From JBBDJB01 sp040880125 (GTDB taxonomy: Bacteria; Planctomycetota; Planctomycetia; Pirellulales; JBBDJB01): 64,000 nt of DNA. Shown piece after piece: positions 60,601 to 64,000 of this stretch. Below the pieces are notes generated by a model. It was given only the letters and a program-made list of their open reading frames with translations. It had not been told where the DNA came from and did no database searches. Where the stretch lies: NCBI GenBank assembly GCA_040880125.1, contig JBBDJB010000044.1, forward strand, positions 20,737 through 84,736, given 5' to 3'. The translations under genes were made by a program, and so were the position numbers. The number at the start of each line of letters is the position of its first letter. The stretch's first letter is position 1.

Positions 60601-63472
60601 CTCCGCCCATCCGGCTGTACATGTCCCCGAAAGCGGATTGCTGGCCATTTGCGCCAAACTGCATCGGAAGGCCCAGCGACGCCCCGTCCCACAGTTGCAG
60701 CGACATCTCGTCCGCCGGCATCGGACCGTTCATCGCCAAATTCTTGTCGAGGTCGCCGTAGGGATCGAGTCCGCTGACCGAGAGCCGGTCTTCCAACCGT
60801 TTGAACGCATCGTTGCGAATTCCACCGCCAAAACTTTGCGCCAGTCCGTCCACGCCGAGATCCATGTCGAATTCTCCCATCGGCATGGCCGACGATCGTG
60901 GAGAGAAGTCGGACAATGTGAGCGACGAGCGCTCCGCATCACCGGCATACCCTCCCCGGCCTCCTCTGCCAAATCCGCCCATACGCGCGCCCGCCATCTC
61001 GCGGCCAAGCCGCAGGCCCTGCAGCCGTTCGATCTCCCACGGCTGGATCGGCACTTCCCGGCCCATCATCGCCAGTTGCAGCAGTAAGTTTTGCCGCAGC
61101 CCGATCCGCCACGAACCGGCCTGGCGCATCGCCTGTTGCAACAGCTCCGTCTCCGCCTGGCTGCGGCCTTCCGCAAAAAACCGCTCGCCGTCCCGCATCT
61201 GGAAGCGCCGCTTTACCTTGAACCGCTCGCGATCCTCGTCGCTCTCCAGCACCAACAGCGACGTGTAGGGCGTCATGATGTGGAACTCTTCCGACAGCGC
61301 GATGATCTCCTCCTGGATCGCCTCGGCGCTGCCTTGCGCCAGCAGGCTGTCCAAGTGCATCCGCGCCCACAGCCGCGGGATGAACGAGTTGCCCTTTTCC
61401 GCTTCGGCCAGGGTGACCGGAGCGGTGAATCGCACCTCTTTTCCGCCGCGGCGGCCGGTCACCACCACTTCGCCGTGTTGCTCGGCCCCCTCGGGCAGAT
61501 AGCGGCCCAGCAGGATCTGCTGCATGCCGGAAGCCAGGTTCGGAATCCGCTCCGGGTAGACGCGCGCCGTGCGCACGCCGTGAAACTCAATCTGCAGATC
61601 GGTCAATCCCGGCTGGGTTAGTTCGCTTAGCAGTTCCAGGGCCGTCGCCTCCGGCCCGCGCGAAGCGTCGACGTGCCGCACGCTACCTCCGCCCAGCGAA
61701 GCGATGGCCGCCAGCACCGTCGACTCGAAGCTGCTGCCCATCGAGATGGCATGGAACGTCGCCTGCGACTCCGCGTCCTGATGCAGATACCGCAATCGCT
61801 TCGCGGCGTCCGTCGGGTCGGCCTGGCCCGTCGTGACCACTCCGTCGCCCAAGTAGATCACGTGCGTCTTCGGGGTTGCGCGCTTCAGCGCCGCGGCGAT
61901 CGACTTGTCCAGGTCGGTCCAGCCGAGCGACGTTCGCGAGTCGATGAACTTCCGGGCGGCGCCCTTATTGTCTTCCGATGCGTCTTGCCACTGGTCGAAC
62001 ACAAAGTGGCAATCGACGTCGCAGCCGGCCACGTTGAATCGGTCCTCCGGCGAGAGCGAACCGAGCAGCGCGGCCAGCAGTGCCGCTTGCGTCTCCCGTT
62101 GCGATGGCCCCATCGAAGCGGACGTATCGGCCAGAATGAGCATCTCCAGCGGCTCACCATCGGCAACCAGCTCCCGCTGCCACTGGCCGTCGGAGCCGGG
62201 CGGCGTGAGCATCAGCATGAAGTAGCCATCGTCGCCCCGCTGGTGCGGAATCACCAGCACGTCGCTGCCGCCGGCGGCCGCTTCGATTTCGACTTCGAAA
62301 TCCCGCGTGGGTGTGTACTCCTGCTCGGCGAATTCGATGCGTGCGGAGTTCGATGTCTTCTGCACCCGGGCCGGGTGCGTTGCGCAGCGGACACGGGCGA
62401 GCGGCAAGGCCGACTGAACCGTCACGTCGATCGTCAGCTCTCGGAGCGGATGCTGCTTAAGCAGCTCGCTTTGCAGGGCGTAGCTGTAGCGGTAGTGCTG
62501 GCCCTTGCGCGGCAGAACCTGCGTGTAGCTGATGCGGATCCGTTTCTCCGAGTGCGGCTCGATGGGGAACACTCGGGCTTTGAAGATATTGCCGCCGCTC
62601 CACTCCAACAGGCCGGGGTCGCGCTTCTCGCGGAGGATCGTCTCGTAGATCTCCCGCGCGCGTTGCTTCTCGACGATGTCGGCCTCGACCAGCTCATCGC
62701 CGATCCACATGCCAAAGCCGGAGATCGACGCATCCTGCGGAAGCGGAAAATAGAACACTCCCTCCAGCCGGCCGGGCGTGTGATTGACGAACGACTCCTC
62801 GATGACCGTCCGGGCGATCTGGTCGCGGATGTCGACCGCCACCTTGTGATAGCCGACGGTGAGCGGCACGTCGCGGCCATCCACCTGGGCGACGAGCGAG
62901 CCGATCGACTCGTCCGCCACCGTGCCTTCAAAACTCTGGAGCCACTGCGGCGCCTCGTCCAGCGTCACCAGCTTGCGGTCGTCGGTTCGAAGGATTCGCT
63001 TTTCGGCAATCTTCTGCGACTCGCCCCCGGGACCCACCACCTCCAGTGGTGCGTTGTCGGCCGGCTCGATTTGCACGGTGCCGCCGGTGACCTGGATCTT
63101 TTCGCCGCTGGTCAGTTCCACCAGCGAGCCGGGCCCAAGCGTGAGCTTTGCCCCCGAGACCAGCTTTACGGCAACCGCGTTGGCTCCGCGCAAGTCCGTG
63201 CGCAGCCAATCGCCGGCGCGCAACAGGATCGGCTCGCAAACCGGCGACCAGCGTCTCTGCGCCAAGGGACGCAGAGTGACGGTCCCCTGCACGTCGACCA
63301 CCTTGCCGATGCGGCCGTCGGCCGTGAGCGTGTCGCTTCTCTCCGCCGGCGATCCATTTGCCTGCGCAAAGAGCTGCGCAGCGGCCAGCGTCAAGCACGT
63401 GGCAATCGCTGCCGTAGCAAGCCGCCATGGCAGTCCCAGCACCTGAGCCGCCGAATCTCGACCGTGCCGCAT
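54659..63472 (-). CDS. Giant FecR/VIT/VWA/TPR protein
   Basis: The 2937-residue protein has a signal-like helix (residues about 13-36, ATAAIATCLTLAAAQLFAQ). Next is a FecR-like domain (about 50-170, GKVVDVQGTVTLRP, SGAKLTLGPGSLVELTSGEK), then a VIT domain (about 190-340, RTVIEESFVNHTPGRLEGVF, EKQRAREIYETILREKRDPG). A VWA domain with the MIDAS motif LILADTSASM lies near residue 445. A Gly-rich patch (GGFGRGGRGG, about 830) and a central beta domain with a dehydratase-like FEDFVEVAGTWW follow. From about 1350 to the end there are long TPR-type helical repeats. VIT-VWA pairs occur in inter-alpha-trypsin-inhibitor-like proteins. The role is unknown; envelope-side protein binding is inferred. Confidence 0.82.
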   Translation of the reverse strand: MRHGRDSAAQVLGLPWRLATAAIATCLTLAAAQLFAQANGSPAERSDTLTADGRIGKVVDVQGTVTLRPLAQRRWSPVCEPILLRAGDWLRTDLRGANAVAVKLVSGAKLTLGPGSLVELTSGEKIQVTGGTVQIEPADNAPLEVVGPGGESQKIAEKRILRTDDRKLVTLDEAPQWLQSFEGTVADESIGSLVAQVDGRDVPLTVGYHKVAVDIRDQIARTVIEESFVNHTPGRLEGVFYFPLPQDASISGFGMWIGDELVEADIVEKQRAREIYETILREKRDPGLLEWSGGNIFKARVFPIEPHSEKRIRISYTQVLPRKGQHYRYSYALQSELLKQHPLRELTIDVTVQSALPLARVRCATHPARVQKTSNSARIEFAEQEYTPTRDFEVEIEAAAGGSDVLVIPHQRGDDGYFMLMLTPPGSDGQWQRELVADGEPLEMLILADTSASMGPSQRETQAALLAALLGSLSPEDRFNVAGCDVDCHFVFDQWQDASEDNKGAARKFIDSRTSLGWTDLDKSIAAALKRATPKTHVIYLGDGVVTTGQADPTDAAKRLRYLHQDAESQATFHAISMGSSFESTVLAAIASLGGGSVRHVDASRGPEATALELLSELTQPGLTDLQIEFHGVRTARVYPERIPNLASGMQQILLGRYLPEGAEQHGEVVVTGRRGGKEVRFTAPVTLAEAEKGNSFIPRLWARMHLDSLLAQGSAEAIQEEIIALSEEFHIMTPYTSLLVLESDEDRERFKVKRRFQMRDGERFFAEGRSQAETELLQQAMRQAGSWRIGLRQNLLLQLAMMGREVPIQPWEIERLQGLRLGREMAGARMGGFGRGGRGGYAGDAERSSLTLSDFSPRSSAMPMGEFDMDLGVDGLAQSFGGGIRNDAFKRLEDRLSVSGLDPYGDLDKNLAMNGPMPADEMSLQLWDGASLGLPMQFGANGQQSAFGDMYSRMGGAARGVMAGARVSLSRRNQAAALGEVVEVGFLMPNRPASLRPQPLPQPDWLQKLFPYLPPAIEHVPDLQPSEWPEDIRELSESLLRRESLLNLEGGIRMERLSQGFDPRYEELVTRSERLDLYSPRGWVTRDSSGGGQTVVNWCDQRLRGVLSVAYLLGRHRDAVEQDRIEPSLMLSDYSLNALHEGYRNYVPKLDTGDDDGRVVLTLTQSDLPERQMRITIDTERDVVLSVENLQSGTVNSRTTFEDFVEVAGTWWAQRVETTDEEGRRLRLITYEIEQLPRERFEDQIEDELAIRNRVQEIHEPLPTVEAAKQAIADNKATFEDRLVMMLHFADSQQWEPVIEHLEAAEQLAAGKAGVRWLRNEVLWSARQHAALQERILAEAAELAESPEEARRSEELFLANQLISTASTIFEHNEMLTLLDRLMPIYDRQSEYLKASKQWRERQVTHVQGAGRVEEALALWHSLAADYSRDAGLQRQYAERLVSLDDFEAAYAWLERAVAGNDKWNESELGTLRGYYADLLRSEGRYADLVEYLTDWAGGDPESQSVYEQLLSALVYNDQLDRAYELADDWLSPEQQAGEFESPVAARLNAAISFALGEGYNLRSRRIEERWLEPLREAAIRFARHDEQLSYAGRILDHYRFNQTDACREARAVLAERLLAEGESLSVAKLTSYVAWVLPDDPGLGEEKWTRIAEILKQRWNGAEDDQHWHQISEALVGVLTRHATVEELLAFLRLRLEEGPDDYRAAYAQSLFNTLLAQRWTAEYETESLKLIEQLSTADSAAQRLVEQVQGLYRWTDAMAKGRFDVAMDTVEKKEDLTRTELQEKQRENLKAARSQLAERLREAARDADENLRPWLVIERIYLEVLAGGDRTMLADECWEFLGDRPPVAEVIQPQEDVDAAAAAEQELADFLRAVLRYRYLRTVAFLSVREPDEPLAAVADRLLGYLDQAIAAQNQSAGEPANDGWKQQKFQLLVALDRVEALREVLARWVEEAGADQSWRLALGRLVAELGEIEAAITHFETVQAVDELQPIDYRMLADWYLVADRADARRRAMIRMYQTMEEWQLRNYLSQQLRPWQVSDGNLPSELDEQVLLVFAALLEKSSNPENFLGELREFYRATHDFRLMTGMADAVLGHTPGKIYPYLGGIRGVLEHVREEATIDSIVEHVDTLRESVDSETDLRALDLLTVLAERRAAELINQPGPHTQAALTALRRAFERAWAPGEEVLMADFLANLGNIAARPLAEEQMRQLAVLHDRQTPGELQRLQIAHSLARARWNYDQRDGAVQLLESAIGEFAAALDGVLPTTGNDAFSTFVQYLQQLGHFARAERFIQQQLAQPAHQEQELWLTERLYETYLAALRAGGEVSLGRGQTLFARFEQILRDALSTRHQNHRYQLIEKLCETYRVAHELKLEGVVARLKDFASEPLTEVLRRQTNYYENIVSSVAQTLHDIASPREGLAQLVLRIEQEPAWFRLNNRDGWSQHSHMLARWREEAQPRGGLEERLLAIVLEELRRDLQSQEHRNRTIYHQHYGYFWTEKAGKFAEVANEVWRERRESAASVAYIAEYLYQGLDRHNRAIEILMIAYDQERLTESQTSRLVEYLQWQKRFEDSIPILLPLVEKSPGNIQYRVWLMHAYFRTGQEEKLLALLDQTDEYFHQENRWQEHALAALAASCLENELYARSAAYYEELIPLHQRTQPNRGIGNSTLSSYYANQARAYAGLGDTAKAVEAASGAIVSWGPHIENRRNAIGSLKQVLRESKDLDAYVAQLNLQTAETGMENPIVRKALGMVYLDNKMYEQAIVQLETAEALQPNDEEVHDSLIAAYDAQGDKEGAIAQLIQAVQFNPRDIARYRELGKRFAEQPEQQQRAFTSIIEALPLESESHTMLAEVRESQNRWSEAIDHWQRVAEIRALEPTGLLRLAQAQIHAENWAAAQQTVDQLQSKAWPDRFSEVQNQIRELRQKVEKHHSS

Positions 63473-64000
63473 GTCCGCTCTCCTGTGAACCTCAGTCCTC
63501 GACGTCGGTTATGGCCCAGATACTTCGTGCTGGTGGCACAGACATTCCGGTCTGTGCCCGCTGGCCCCGTCTGATAAGACGACGCGTCATGGCGGCAAGT
63601 TCCGCGGCCCGGCGACTCGCAGCTAACCCTCCGCAGGAAGACTAACGCAGGCGTGCCGCGGTCGCCGCCTCCTGCCCCAGGATCGAAAGGACCCGGAAAC
63701 AGGATACTCGGCGGCCGCGATTTCTGCCGTCTTCTTCTGGCTCTCGCCGGCGTTTCCTTCCCAATCGGGATCGAGCGGCGCGGCCAGGCGGCCACTTGCT
63801 TGCACACAAAATCCACAAATTCGTCACGGTTATTCGCTCACAGGGGCGAATGGAGAGGCAGCCAATTCGCGCGCCAGTCCGAACAGCACCGAATTTTGGC
63901 TTATCACAAGAACCAATTTGAGGCAGCGGGCACGCGGAGAAGAGCCTAGCAGCCTGTTGATTTTTGAGGGCAGGCTGCTGCATCACACGGAAGTGATGCC
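63473..64000. other. Right-edge intergenic region
   Basis: These 528 nt upstream of the giant VIT/VWA gene contain a family A palindrome at 63536 and, near 63950, AGCCTGTTGATTTTTGA, which resembles the edge of the inverted repeat at 34271. No reading frame has coding character. The gene to the right is outside the window. Confidence 0.55.
63536..63557. repeat. Palindromic repeat family A, copy 4
   Basis: GCACAGAC (63536-63543) and GTCTGTGC (63550-63557) pair around ATTCCG; one inner pair is lost compared with the other copies. GGTG precedes it. It lies upstream of the giant VIT/VWA gene. Confidence 0.75.

Overview
This 64 kb window is GC-rich chromosomal DNA that looks like a planctomycete, probably of the Pirellulales/Lacipirellulaceae side. 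The basis is two giant secreted proteins starting with a LEPR-XLL-type motif (LEARYLLA and RLENRRLLA), a PEP-CTERM protein, a DUF4175 protein with an enormous Gln-rich tail, paired squalene-cyclase-like proteins with an N-terminal membrane anchor, a FecR/VIT/VWA/TPR giant, and dispersed palindromic intergenic repeats. Genus-level placement is inference. I see no transposase, phage gene, CRISPR array or rRNA. One tRNA-Leu(CAA) is present.

Layout. 0-6.5 kb: an edge fragment, a membrane protein, an MFS exporter, an acyl-CoA-ligase-like/class V aminotransferase pair with overlapping ends, a DUF971 protein and a Tat-exported sugar isomerase-like protein. 6.7-18.4 kb (all minus): DUF4175 protein, nadB, then a gliding-type ABC unit (ATPase, fused GldF-GldG permease, DUF4340 protein). 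18.6-24 kb: a 1774-residue secreted metallophosphoesterase. 24-27 kb (minus): rpmG, recJ and pcm. 27-31.5 kb (plus): an AT-richer leader with a candidate small gene, two paralogous terpenoid-cyclase-fold proteins and a HisA-like TIM barrel. 31.6-36 kb (minus): an Atu-like acyl-CoA catabolic operon (carboxyltransferase, AtuA core, AtuA C-terminal domain as its own gene, crotonase). 36-42 kb: GlmU-like nucleotidyltransferase, metF, PhoD-type phosphatase, NIPSNAP protein and GNAT acetyltransferase. 42-48.5 kb: asparagine-synthase-like protein, tRNA-Leu, the primary sigma factor, a PilX/GspK-like pseudopilin protein and a lipoprotein. 48.5-54.6 kb: the PEP-CTERM protein, divergent from a second LEPR-XLL protein (beta-helix plus lipase-like domain). 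54.7-63.5 kb: the 2937-residue VIT/VWA/TPR protein.

How parts fit. Housekeeping genes (rpoD, rpmG, recJ, pcm, metF, nadB) are mixed with envelope and secretion functions. The two LEPR-XLL proteins have unrelated catalytic cores but share a C-terminal module of about 305 residues ending in DWLAWDxL, which suggests a common export or anchoring route. Two palindromic repeat families (a CTGAATTC/GAATTCAG hairpin and a GCACAGACA/TGTCTGTGC hairpin) sit in intergenic DNA, mostly just 3' of genes. They are the least explained structural signal in the window.
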